Under the pieces are notes generated by a model. The model was not told the DNA's origin. It did not search any database and worked only from the letters and a program-made list of their open reading frames with translations. This document shows, in pieces, positions 1-10,989 of a stretch of 64,000 nucleotides of DNA (position 1 is its first letter; every line of letters begins with the position of its first letter). The position numbers were made by a program, and so were the translations under genes. Source of the DNA: Jacaranda mimosifolia (taxonomy: Eukaryota; Streptophyta; Magnoliopsida; Lamiales; Bignoniaceae); contig CM032117.1 in assembly GCA_018894105.1 (NCBI GenBank), positions 35,692,501-35,756,500 of the forward strand, in the 5' to 3' direction.

Positions 1-371
1 TAACAAGCACCTACTAACATGCACCCATATCTCATATGATTGCTTATGGAATGGAGCAATATCCAACTCTTGGATTTATGCATCGTTAGTGCAAGTCTAT
101 TCGGATCCTAGATATCCCGTCTCGTAAGATCCTATGACTTGAAAGATTTAAGATCACGACTGTGTGAGACTTATTCCATGGTCATCACCAAGTGTACCGA
201 CCAAGTCCCGCGGTCATGAGTGATCTAAGGACTTCATCCAAATGAAAGTGAAGGAATAAAGAACATAAGATGAAGATGGCCATATAAAGAATATCATTCA
301 ATCAAGATTGTTTTACAAGAAAATAGCTTTACAAGGTTAATCCTATTGGCTTGTTGGACACTATTCCAATA
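1..371 (-). mobile_element. Copia family A LTR, 5' portion, inverted, cut by window edge
   Basis: Read on the minus strand, this matches the beginning of the LTRs at 10990, 19051, 35943 and 37617. The shared text includes the start (here TATTGGAATAG instead of TGTTGGAATA), the 'attgaatgatattc' block and the 'atggtgatcatggaataag'-like block. The LTR start lies at about 371 and the rest runs off the left edge, so it cannot be said whether it belongs to a full element or a solo LTR. Confidence 0.85.
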
Positions 372-2251
372 GTTTAATATAAAATTAAAAAAAATTCTAT
401 TGAAAATAGTGGGGACTTAATGATGTGGATAATTTTTACTATAAGGGCAATTCAATAAATCAATTAAAGATGGTCCAATATAATAAAATTAACTAATTAA
501 GTAAAATTGTATCTTCTACTATAATTTATATATCTAAATAATCTAAAAATATTTTTTAAAAATTTTATTTATTAAAATTAAAAATATCATAGACACAAGT
601 CAATTTAAACAACCTAAAGAAAAATGTTCTATTATAAAAACCCAAATCACTAAATTATTAATCATATAAGTTAAGAGTAATTTGTTCAAAAAATTTGAAA
701 CTTAAAAACTTAAATAAAAGAGTATTTAATATTATTAAAAGTTTCTCTTGAAAATTAGCAAAACTTTAAAGTTTAGAAAATCTTTTAAGAGATTTCTGAA
801 AATTGTTTTCATATGATTACATCCCAAATATTTATATATACATATATGGGGGGACGGGGAGAGGGGGGGGGGGGGGGGGGGGAATGAATGTTAAAGTGAT
901 CAATTTTTGGCGGTAATAATTTTTTGCTTTCCGCCAAAATTAAGAAGAATTGATAAAATAGCATTGTTAAGAGAGAGACTTGGCTGCGATTTTCATTTTG
1001 GCACCAGCCTCTTTTCTTCTCTCTCATTGCTTTTCTTTGCTTGTCCGACACAATTGGTAAGAAGAAAATCTTTAGAGAAAGCTTTTCTCTATTCTTATAT
1101 CTGGGAGGTATGGACTCTTTCTCATCTATCTCTTCTTCTAGTTCAGTTTTTTGTTTTAATCACTACCCACAAATCTATTTTACTATGCAGAAATTGTTAA
1201 CTGCAAATAAGGGGTGTCCTATGGTAAAGAAGATAAGTAATTCTTTTGCTTGTTGGATTTCATCTTTCTGCAAATTCTAACTATTCAAAAACTTGATATT
1301 TTAGCTTCATTTCATTGTAAATTGTTGCCAGCTTTCAAGTCTCTGTGGATTGCTGTGACTATTTGCAATAGCTTTAACAAAATTCATGAATTTATATTTA
1401 TAGCAAGCCAATCGTTGCGACTTTTCCCAATGATTTTTAAGGTGTTCTTTTGAATTCATTATATTATTCACAATGTTATGCCAATCTGTTTTGTAGGCTT
1501 TGACTAGCTTGTCTATGTGGATCTATTGAATTTTATAGTGCAACTGGTTGATCTGGAACATTCTATGGAAATCTAAATGGATCCTACTTCTTTCTCTGTA
1601 ATGTCAACTATTTGTAATCTGCTCATTGATATTACATGTTTGTTTTACTTGCCTAGGTTTCTTCATCTTATTGTACATTAAATCATTCCTATTTTTTCTC
1701 TGGAAAATAGTCCATTTTTGTGCCTCACGTGCATTAAGTTATTCGGTGCCAGATCATATTCCTTGGGCTACTTCACACCTAAAAGTAAATTTATAAATAA
1801 AGGTAATAACTACAAATAGCATAAGTAAGTGAAGTGCCAAAATAAACTGCACTGAGACTAGGTTTGTTAAATTGGTATATAAACAATTTGTCATCTTCTT
1901 ATTCTTTTGATCTAAAATTATATGCAGAAATGGCTTGAGCAGAATACAAGAAATGGAATTTCATTTGAAGTTCTTTAGATGACAGTAGATGTAGCTGGAA
2001 CTAAAGATAAAGATCTGAAAGTGTCAGTTGAAATATTATCATGTATGCTCACCTCATTCTTGATAGTTTATAGCGTAGAATTTGCGAAGTCGAAAATTGA
2101 TACATCAGTGGAAGCAAACTGTTAATAGAGGATGATGGAGAATGATCTACATGAGACAAAGTCAATTCATTTCATTTATACCTGCTCATTTGTTATGTCC
2201 CTATCTTCTTTTTTTGGCTATAAGTTTTTTGAATTTTTACTATGCAATGCT
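372..2251. other. AT-rich non-coding DNA, no gene recognised
   Basis: This stretch is AT-rich, with homopolymer runs and only short open frames that lack recognisable domains. From about 900 to 2250 the composition (T-rich tracts, scattered AG and GT) resembles plant intron or 5' flank. It may be the upstream part of the decayed gene debris that follows, but no exon could be assigned. The G-run inside it is listed separately. Confidence 0.5.
848..882 (+). repeat. Guanine homopolymer tract
   Basis: A run of 20 consecutive G (863-882) is preceded by shorter G runs at 848-853 and 856-859, all within 35 bases. It is extraordinary in the AT-rich surroundings. It could fold into a G-quadruplex, and its exact length is also a likely sequencing or assembly uncertainty. 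Confidence 0.8.
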
Positions 2252-2387
2252 TTTTAGGAGAATAAGCATTATGAGTAGGTGATGCAAATTAGAGTCCTTA
2301 CTAATCTCACAAATGCAGCTTTTCAGGAGAAGAAGGATTATGAGGAAGTGATGCAAATTAGAGTCCTTACTGATCTTACAAATGCAG
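2252..2387 (+). pseudogene. Tandemly duplicated exon-like unit, unidentified
   Basis: Two adjacent copies of a 67-69 base unit (2252-2318 and 2319-2387) are about 85% alike by eye. The second is preceded by an acceptor-like tttt-cag and reads openly as a charged segment beginning EKKDYEEVMQIRVLTDLTN. In the first copy the same frame has one stop (TAG) after HYE. The frame continues a short way past the second copy. This looks like a duplicated internal exon of a decayed gene. I do not recognise the protein, and it does not match the clathrin heavy chain text found just downstream. Confidence 0.4.
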
Positions 2388-2659
2388 AGGCTAAGTATTG
2401 AGAGCTTGGGCACAGCTATAGGGTGCATTTCAATTCTTGCATAAGAAAAGATAATTCACTACTAAATTTACTTTTGCTGCTAAACCTACTGATGTTATCT
2501 TTGAATTACAAGATCAGTTTCATCCTCCAAATGTATACCCAATTTTAATACCTAGTGCCTTGTAGCATAAATTCTTTTCCACATGGAGATCCACATGAAC
2601 TGCAATGTGATTAGAAGCTTGTGCATTTCCTAATGAATTATCTTGTTTTCTTTTTTAAG

Positions 2660-3914
2660 AGTGTTATGGTTCAAGTTGGCAAACACCACCATTGTTGTAG
2701 TATTTTGAAAATACTGTCAACCAGGGAAAAGCTTTATATATTTGAATATTTGAAGTCGAACAAGAAAAATCTATTGGAGGACTGGTTAGTTGAATATAAG
2801 CTATAATGTAGCCAGGAGCTTGGAGACCATGTGAAGGTTTGATATCCAATATAAGTTTGAAATATTCACCACTTTCAGAACTTATATTAATTTGTATTGT
2901 GTTGTTTAGAATTACCTTTTATTTATGAAATGCAACTTGTGTCCTTGCCCTGAAGATATATATCAAAGACAAAGCTAGAACAAAAGATGAGGCAGCTTTA
3001 TTGAGCATCGGGCATTTGACAAATTTTTGATAAACTTGAAGCACCTATTCACACAATTATTGTTGAAATATCACATTCCTTCCTTATATTTGATTCAAGA
3101 TAATTGCAGATAAGCTGCTATTTTTTTTTATTCGTTATTGCTATCTCCTTAAGTTGTGTGAGATTTTGATGAAAAATTATTTTTATCTTGAAACAAGTTA
3201 GGTGTACATGTGACTCTTGGCTCCTTAAAACAATCCATTCTCTGGTCAGTTCCTCAGGTATGTTGGAATTCGTGTAAAGCAAACTTAATACTTTATGACG
3301 TCAGGTGTAATACTTGTGTAATTTCTTTTACGACATTTTGAGTGAATGAATTTTACATTTGTTATTGCAGTATTTTAATAATTCTTCTAATATGTGCAAG
3401 AAGTTGTTAATTTTTACCTCATGATGTCTCAAATGGAGGAAGGTTGCTCATAATACTATTATGATCTCTTCTTCAAGTCCGAATGTTTTCTTCGTCTTAT
3501 CTGTTTGAACTTATTTTCTTATGACTCAGACTCTTCAACTTATGTTCTGTATTTTCCATGTTTTATGTTTGAAAGCCCTTATTTATATACTTTAATTTTT
3601 TAGGACAGTTGAATTAGTAATCTTTTTCTTCATTAATCAATGAGGCAACAACAATTTTATTGGATAATCCGAAACCAAGTTTTCCATAGCATGTATACAT
3701 GCAAACTAAGGTAAATGATTAATTTTCGCTTATCCTTTTGCATCTGAATATCAGTTGTTTCAACTTCTCAACACATGGAATAATGAGTCTCCTCTTAACT
3801 TAGGTCCTGGAGATCAATCTCGTGGCCTTCCCTAATATAGTAGATACTACCTATTTTGAAAATGGTATGCTTAGTCATTTTGATAGGCCACACATTGCAC
3901 TTTTTGACAGCAGG
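2660..3914 (+). pseudogene. CHC: Clathrin heavy chain fragment, intron-containing, decayed
   Basis: Three exon-like islands follow the plant clathrin heavy chain in order. Island 1 (2660-2836) reads SVMVQVGK..., then NKKNLLEDWLVEYKL, a stop, CSQELGDHVK, and ends at a GT donor. Island 2 (2944-3041) reads LALKIYIK, shifts frame, then continues GSFIEHRAFDKFLINLK. Island 3 (3804-3914), after an AG acceptor, reads VLEINLVAFPN...NGMLSHFDRP. The intact family protein is about 1700 residues and forms the leg of the clathrin triskelion in vesicle coats. Only a stretch from the N-terminal third (roughly residues 450-650, from memory) is visible. The exon between islands 2 and 3 was not found. Retained intron-like gaps with splice sites indicate a copied genomic segment, not a retrocopy. 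The stop, the frameshift and the missing exons make it non-functional. Confidence 0.75.
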
Positions 3915-3973
3915 TCTTTAAGTGCATGCACTTTTAGGTTAAATGTATACGTATTTATGTCTTCTATGTTGTG

Positions 3974-3994
3974 TATATATATATATATATATAT
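3974..3994. repeat. (TA)n microsatellite
   Basis: An uninterrupted alternating TA run of 21 bases just downstream of the clathrin fragment. It is likely polymorphic. Confidence 0.95.
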
Positions 3995-4294
3995 GCATTT
4001 TTTCCGTCTAATTGAACAATATATTTGTGTCTACCACATTACCCTGGACTGCCTCATATTAACTGTGTTATTGTGAATACTCATGCAAGTGATTCACAAA
4101 TTATTAAATTCTAGTTATTGGATAATTAGATGTATATCTTGTGATATTTTTCATCTTATATGATTGGCAATTCTCATTCTCATTTCTTGGAAATTTAAGT
4201 TGTGTTTTTAGTTGGATAACTAGGATTGACTGTGATCTTATATTGCTACATTAACCATCAATCTTTATGTAGGTTGTAAAGGAATATTATGGAC

Positions 4295-4661
4295 TAGGAA
4301 TGCAAACGAGCCGAGCTGAGCTTGGACCATTTTTTGAAGTTCGAGCTTGACGAGCTAAAGAAATTGAGGAGCTCGAGCACTTGTCCAGGCTCGGCTCAGC
4401 TCGCCTCGAACTCATAATCAAGCTATAGGCTCGAGCTTAAAAGTTAAATTATTTTATAAAAAATTTTAAAATTAATATATTTTGTTATATTTTTTATATA
4501 TAAATATTTTTTAAAATAAAAAATATAATCTTGTGAGCTTGCGAATAAGAATTATTTGACTCGAACTTGGCTCGAAACCTATACGAACTTAACTCAAATT
4601 TGAACACTTTTTGAGTCAGCTTGTCAGGCTTACGAGTATGCTCAGTTCGTTTGCAACCCTA
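4295..4661. mobile_element. Non-autonomous hAT element, 367 bp
   Basis: The ends are imperfect inverted repeats: TAGGAATGCAAACGAGCCGA at the left, and the right end read in reverse is TAGGGTTGCAAACGAACTGA. The flanking 8 bases are TTATGGAC (4287-4294) and TTGTGAAC (4662-4669), a 6/8 match that fits a decayed 8-bp hAT target duplication. The subterminal regions are rich in GAGCTCG-type motifs and the centre is AT-rich. There is no transposase ORF, so it would have depended on an autonomous relative. The 'GCAAACGAGCC' end type is widespread in plants. Confidence 0.8.
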
Positions 4662-4669
4662 TTGTGAAC

Positions 4670-5496
4670 AATTGGTAGTTGAAGCACGTGTTAAGCTCTT
4701 TAAGCAATTCATGTCATATGAAAAATTATATTTCCTATCTGGATCACATTTGAGGTAGTTTTTACTAATTAGATAGCTGAGCCCTATATTGGAATGCATT
4801 TTGCCTTCTATTAATATGTATCCTTTCCTAATGTTGTTCTCTTTGTGCACATATTTTTTACTGGGGGATAAATTGCAGTCCTTGTGACTATGTTAGTGTT
4901 TGTAATCTCAGAATGAAGATTAAAACATGCATTAAAATTATCAACAATAAGTTTAATTATCTACTTCTAATATTGTAAACAATATTTGTAACAGGTGTCG
5001 ATGATCCAATGAACAAATTCTCTTAAGAATTATTTTACGATGATGGTATGTGTGTGCAAATGTGATGCCAGTTTGTATATTGTGACGAGAATATTTATAT
5101 TCAATTGATAATAGCTTTTAAAGTTTAATTTGATTTAATTAAAATAAAGATAAATTAAATATTAAAAAAATTAAATAATAAATTTTAATATATCTTCATT
5201 TCTTTAAATAAAACATATCTTGAATTAAAAAGGCTTAAGTTTAAATTAAATATTATTTCTTAATTAGTACATTATTATTATTTTATTTTGTTTTTTGCAT
5301 TTATGAATCAACTCTTTTCATCAATTTAGCTCTTCAAAATCAATTTAAAATTTTTTTAATGATATTTGCCTAGAAAATGATAAATGAAATTCCATTGAAT
5401 TGCTATTAGAACTTTTTAACAACTTTCTAAAATTTCTCATTATGACTGTATGCTTAGCAACTACATTAGTTGGTTGTTGATGATCAACTTAATAAA
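4670..5496. other. AT-rich spacer, nothing recognised
   Basis: This is AT-rich DNA with short poly-A and poly-T tracts and no supported gene, RNA or repeat structure. A minus-strand open frame overlapping the hAT end at about 4659-4850 has no domain and is taken as chance. Confidence 0.5.
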
Positions 5497-5776
5497 CTTG
5501 TAGTGACCCTTCAAAATTTTGTTATTAAGTTGGTCACAGTTAATGCTTATCATAGCTACCATGAAATTCTTGGAAAACGTATGAAGTTTGGTAGTTGTAA
5601 GCTCGCTAAACTATAATGACTATTTATAGCTACCAAATATTGATTGGTTGCAATAGAATTTTTGTAACTTGACTTTAGTAACCAAATAACTTTTGGCTGC
5701 TAAGTGTGTATATTTAGTGACCATTTCATCATTGTCACTAAGAATTTGGTTGCAAAAACTAATTTTTCTTGTAGTG
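5497..5776. mobile_element. CACTA-like terminal fragment
   Basis: Read in reverse, the right end is CACTACAAGAAAAATTAG. Behind it come spaced copies of GGTTACTAAA-, GGTCACTAAA- and GGTAGCTA-like motifs in both orientations, the subterminal repeat pattern of CACTA (En/Spm) elements. A second cttgtagtg motif stands at 5497-5505. No matching left end with the same sequence was found and there is no transposase frame. It is either a short non-autonomous element or the terminus of a larger decayed one. Confidence 0.5.
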
Positions 5777-7229
5777 TGTTGAACCTCTTTCGCTTGGATT
5801 TTAATAGGTTTTTTATGGTGCCTGAAGTGTGACTACGTTTTTGTTCATATTTTGTTCTTCTTTGCTTGGTAGTCTATTCAGATAACATATTGACAGTAGG
5901 TTTTGGTGTTTGGATTGTGCCTTTTGGTTAGGTCCTTTGGATGTTCCAAGATTTAGAATTTTGCTGCTACCTTTAGTTTAATTTCATTAAGTTTTTGCTG
6001 CAACCTCTTTGGATTTGCTATATTATGTTGCTTCTACTTTGATGGTACCCAATTTCAGAATTTTGTGGTGCCTTGTCGCGGCAAAAAAAATAAAAAAATA
6101 GATAAGTTGAAATGATTTGCTGGCATGTTTTGAATTTTCATTCAGAGCTTAGGAAGTACTTAAGGAGATATAATGATCAGGGTGATGTCCAGGATTTTGT
6201 GTTGATACATTTGTGGTTGCTGAACTTCTTTTCTGGCTATACATATGTAATGGAATTCAAATTTTGGTCAATTGGAGTTTTATTGTATTTTATCATATTG
6301 GCCAGTCAAATTGTGTGGTCTAGTTGTTTTTGCTTTAATTTGTGCTGTTGGTGTCCTATTGTTGCCTGGGAGCTGATTTGGGCTTGAAATTGCTTACTGG
6401 GGAGCTTTATTTGACAGTGCAGTAATCTGTTGCTGCTTCTGGTGCACAATTTTCAATTAGCAGGTTGCTGGCTAGACCTCTTTTGTGATCAATGGCTTTG
6501 CGTGGCTTTTGCTACTAATTTTGTGTTTCAAACTAACCTTTTGGAGCTGGAAATGGGTAGAGGACTTGCAATATTTTGTTGGATTTTTGGCTGCAAGGAG
6601 GACTCGAATTTTGTTGCTGCCTCAGGTTTTGGGATTTATTTATCTTTCACACAGTTTGTTGGTTTTTGCTTGGATGGAAATTGCTGGATTATTTTGTAGC
6701 AATTTGCTTGAACTGGATCCTGAACCTGACACCAAGTTGAGCGCCCAAGATAAGCGCTAAATTTGTGGGATAGAGGAGCCGAACCTTGGTCTGATTTTCA
6801 TGATAATTAATTGCAACAATTGGAGCTTCAGCCTGTAGAAGCTGGATTTCGAACTCGATACTTTTGGGCGCTTGTTTTTCGAATCTAATCACTTGTAGCT
6901 TGATGGGCCAACTGACACGCCAAATTTTATTTGCCAACTAATGGGCTAATTTGATTGTCATTTGGTAACTTGCGACGGGTAACTTGGATGGGAATTTGGC
7001 TGCAGCACTTTAATTTAGCAATTTATTGGTCATGGTTTTAATGGATGGGCCCCGAGATACATTTGATTTGGGACTCACTAACTTTTTGAGGAATTGGAAC
7101 TTACTTGCTTTTTATCAACTGTTAATTTATTTTCCTGCGGGATCAGCTTTTAAATTTCTCTTTTATTTTGAAAGTGTTGTAAGGGAAGTAAGTACTTCCT
7201 TATTTTTAGTTTGCTCAAATTTTCTGACC
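5777..7229. other. GT-rich region of unknown origin, no supported gene
   Basis: The + strand is richer in G and T than the neighbours, with recurring 'ttttgctgctacct'-like words. Several overlapping open frames of 70-90 codons exist on both strands (for example 6112-6387, 6430-6699 and 6689-6937 minus), but none shows a recognisable domain and they overlap in conflicting frames. It may be internal DNA of a decayed transposon, since CACTA-like ends lie on both sides (5776 and 8330). Confidence 0.4.
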
Positions 7230-8330
7230 ATGTAATTATTTGTAACAAAATATTTATTTTGAAAAAATTGGTGATAATAACAAAATTTGTTACCTATATT
7301 TATTTGTAACACAAGCATGCATATTTTTTGGGTATTGGTAACATCTTTTTATCAATGTAACTATTTGTAACGAAATCTCAATTTTGTAAGTTTATAGCTA
7401 ACAAGATATTTTGTTACGAGTATATCCTAACAAAGAAGCTTTTATTCTTTTGGTAACAAAATTATTTGTCATATTATATATTAGTAACGAAACAACTATT
7501 TTTTGATTAATTTATATAAAGTTATTGTAACAAATTTTTTATCACATTCTATTGGTAATGAAAATTAATCAAATATATAATTTTAATTAAATTAACTTCT
7601 AGTGATGAAAACCTAATACACAACAAACTAACTATTTTTAGTGACAAATAAGTTCGTTATTCGTATTAAGAGGATGCTTGGCTAAGCTTATTTTAAATAT
7701 CTTATAAGCTCCTACATCTCATAAGATGTTTTTGGAGCTTCTAAGATGTTAGATCTTATTTTTAAAATAAGTTATTGAAGTATTTGATAAAATAAGATTT
7801 GGAACTTGTAAGATGCTAATAATGACAATTTTGTAATTAAAATAGTTAAAAATGAAATACCTTGTTAAGATCTTAAAAATAAGTTGGGGTCTCCTTATTT
7901 TTTTTAAAAGAGCTTTTAAGCTCCTAACTTCTTATTTTAAGATCTTATGAGCTCTTTTTTAAAAAAAAATTACCAAACATTCTTTATTAACTTATAAGCT
8001 CTTAAACATCTTATAAGATGTTTTAAGAAGCTTATAAACTCAACCAAACACCCTCTTAATCTATTGTGACCGAAACATGTTTGTCATCATTACATGATGT
8101 TTTGTAACGATATATTTCGTCACCATTTCTATTTTAAGGTAACAAAATGATTGTTGTTACTAATAGAATTGGTAACGAAGGCCAAAATTTTGTTACCGTT
8201 TATTACTAGCGACAGGCTTTAGCTCACGAAAGATTGGTAACAAAACTTTCATTACAAAAACCTATAGTAACAAATTTCACATATATGGTAACAAAATCTT
8301 TTGTTACCATTTGCGTAAATTGTTGTAGTG
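7230..8330. mobile_element. CACTA-like element end with GGTAACAAA motifs
   Basis: The right end read in reverse is CACTACAACAATTTACGC. The 1.1 kb behind it is packed with GGTAACAAA/TTTGTTACC words in both orientations, about every 30-50 bases, which is typical of CACTA subterminal regions where the element's DNA-binding protein attaches. No left terminus and no transposase frame are visible. A separate MITE (7670-8055) interrupts the motif series. Confidence 0.55.
7670..8055. mobile_element. TIR MITE, 386 bp, nested in CACTA-like DNA
   Basis: The left end GAGGATGCTTGGCTAAGCTT and the right end read in reverse (GAGGGTGTTTGGTTGAGTTT) form inverted repeats. TTAA stands directly outside each end (7666-7669, 8056-8059). 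The interior consists of CTTATAAG/CATCTTATAAGATG palindromic words and AT tracts with no coding capacity. The same family recurs at 53268-55347. The superfamily is left open: the flank could be a 3-base TNA or a 4-base duplication. Confidence 0.7.
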
Positions 8331-9204
8331 ATGTTTTGATTATTGGATCATATGGCTACATGTGACTTCATCAACTAAATGAAACCCCCCTTCCATATAA
8401 TATTCATTGTACCCTCCTTCAGTATGTCCATTCACAATTTTTTTAACCCAATTAAATGCAAAACCCTCCAAGAAAACGTTATAATTTGCAAAATGAAAGA
8501 AATATATATGTAATATTCTGTTGTTGCTGATTTCTCTGGCCAAGCCGTGAAAAAATAGACTGGTGAAAATTATTTTCCATTATATTAAAGCCTCGGGTTA
8601 AATGGGTTTGCTTATTTTCCTTGAATAATGTATTTATTTCAAATAGACGAGAGTATTGGATGGAATCACAAAGATCTAACTTGGACTCTATTTTCAGTAA
8701 CGAGAATAAGAATACACAAGCATAGGTGTCTAGATTTGTTTATAATATGAACAAATTGTGTTTGTGAAGTAGCAACAGAGGCTAGCTGCAGCTAGGCTCC
8801 AGCGCAACATAGGCCAACAACAGCTGGCCCTAGTCGTCACAACTGAGGCCAGCAGTTGCTGACATCCACGTCGTGGAAGTGAGCCGCTCACCTCCACTTG
8901 CCTCAAGATTTGTTAGAAAAGAAAATTTTTACCTTTGGTATGGAAGGTGAGCAGTGGCAACTGTAAGGATGAGAGGAAGTGGATAAATTTGGAAGCGAGG
9001 GACAGATAGTAAACTTGGTAGGATTTCTTATATTTTTATCATTTCCCTCTCAGTTTTTATTGGTTTTTTATATTTCATGTAATATCAACAATTTATATTT
9101 TAAAATTATAGTTCAAAATTTTAAAAAATTTAAATTCAAGATTTAATTAAAAACTATTTTATTATATATGATTTGGAAATCATATTTCGATCCTTAAAGT
9201 TTTA
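8331..9204. other. Spacer with a GC-rich islet (8765-8912)
   Basis: There is no supported gene. Bases 8765-8912 are markedly GC-rich for the region, with GGC/GCAGC words and an 11/12-match hairpin (gtggaagtgagc facing gctcacctccac). It could be a scrap of a coding exon or of a GC-rich element, but no frame reads convincingly. Confidence 0.4.
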
Positions 9205-10450
9205 GCCTCGAGATTTTAGGATCTATAGATTTTTAGTTAATTTTTTCTAACTAATATTTATTTTATAATTAAGATCAATAATAATGGCAATTATATTTAT
9301 TAATTATAAACTCAATCAACAATAACGCTATATTGATTAATTCCATCCTTCTTGTATAGATTCTTTGATTTTTCCTTAATATTGCTATATCTTTAAAATT
9401 TATTACTTTTTTTCTCAGTTTTTTAATTATTAATTTATATCATAGATTTTTTAGATTTTGAGGTGGGTTTAGGTTTTATATCTAACAAATTTTATTAATT
9501 TTTTGAACTAATAATACTACAGAATAAAATTATGAATTGATATTTTCATATTATATTAAATGTATAGTTAGATATTTTAAAACATTTATTGTCCCTCTAA
9601 CTAGTTAATATTTTTAGTATTTCACTATCTTATTTTCAAATTCAAAAATTAAGTGCCCTTGATTTAGTTAGCTTTTTTATTTAATAGTTTACTTTATAAT
9701 TAATTCATATTTATAATAATGACAACTAAGTAAATCAACCAACTAAAACGCTATATTAATTATTAGTCCTTCTTGTAAGTATCCTTCAATTTTTTCTTTA
9801 ATATTACTATAATTTCTCAAATTTATTGCTTTTTTCTCAATTCTTTAATTATTAATTTATGTTATAGATGTTTTGGATTTTAAGACTTAAGGTTTAGGTT
9901 TTATATTTAAACAAATTTTATTAGTTTTTTGAATCAATAATACGTACTACAAAATAAAATTACGAATGGATATGGTCACCCCCTGTAGCTAATTAATATT
10001 TTTAGTATTTGCTATGTTATTTGAATTCAGAAATTAATTGTCCTTGATTTAGTTAATTTTTAATGATCTACTTTAGATATTAATATGAATAAAAATATTT
10101 TTTATTATTAACATTTTGGGGTTTAAGGTTTATAGAATTGTGGGATTTTAAGATTTAAGGTTTAAATTATATGTTTAGATAAATTTTATTAGTTTTCTGA
10201 ATTAATAATACAACAAATCAACAAAATAAAATTATGAATTGATATATTTATCTTATATTATATGTATAGAGTATAGTTAGATATTTCAAAACATTTAATG
10301 TCCTTTTAGCTAATTAATAATTTAGTATTTTGCTACTTTATTTTAGAATTAAAAATTAATTATTATTGATTATTGGTTAATTTTTTGTAATTAATGATTT
10401 ATTTTATAATGAATTAATATTAATAAAATGATAACAACATAAGTCAATTA
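9205..10450. repeat. Degenerate tandem array, unit about 0.32-0.43 kb, 3+ copies
   Basis: The phrase 'gttaattttt..taa..(t)ttattttataat' recurs near 9231, 9659, 10042 and 10367. Each is followed by the same ordered set: 'aacgctatatt', 'ccttcttgta', a '(t)taggttttata' word, 'aaattttattagttttttgaa', 'aaataaaattatgaattgata', 'ttagatattt', 'aaaacattta'. Spacings are about 429, 383 and 324 bases, the last copy lacking part of the unit. It is AT-rich, non-coding and clearly diverged. Confidence 0.7.
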
Positions 10451-10989
10451 TAAAGTCAAGCAACAATTATTTTTATTGATTAACTTTATTGTCCATATAT
10501 TGACTTTTCAAACTTTTGTTGATTTAGTATTATTTAATTATTATAACTACCGTCTATTGACTCTTCACAATCCTTAACTATTATTTTTTTCTTATTAATT
10601 CTTTAATTACTAACTTTATTTATTTATATATATTATGAGATTTTATGTTGAAAAAATAAAAATAATTTATTATATATAATAAGATATTATATATGATAAT
10701 TTTTAAAAATATTATGTATACATTAAAATATCTGAAAAATTAGAATATATTATATATAATAATTTTGTAAATATTATTTAACGGATATGAGTAGAGGATT
10801 TAATTAAATTACGAATAATCAAATGTATAAATGGATATATCTAACATATATATATTCGAAGTGGATATTAAACAGATCAAATATGCAATTACCATATTCC
10901 TATCTATTTACAGTCGAATATCCACTAATTGAATACGAATAACATCCACTTTAAACGAATAAGGATAATATGGCCTATAAATGGATTTG
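10451..10989. other. AT-rich spacer
   Basis: Very AT-rich, with repeated 'tatatataat' words and several ATTCG/CGAAT words near the right end ('cgaatatccact', 'gaatacgaat'). No gene is supported. Confidence 0.5.

Noticed and set aside
809..1051. Open frame with a proline run on the minus strand
   Set aside because: The proline run is just the reverse of the G homopolymer; there is no other protein-like feature.
6112..6937. Four overlapping open frames of 80-91 codons
   Set aside because: They conflict in frame and strand and show low-complexity hydrophobic content; no domain, no splice context.
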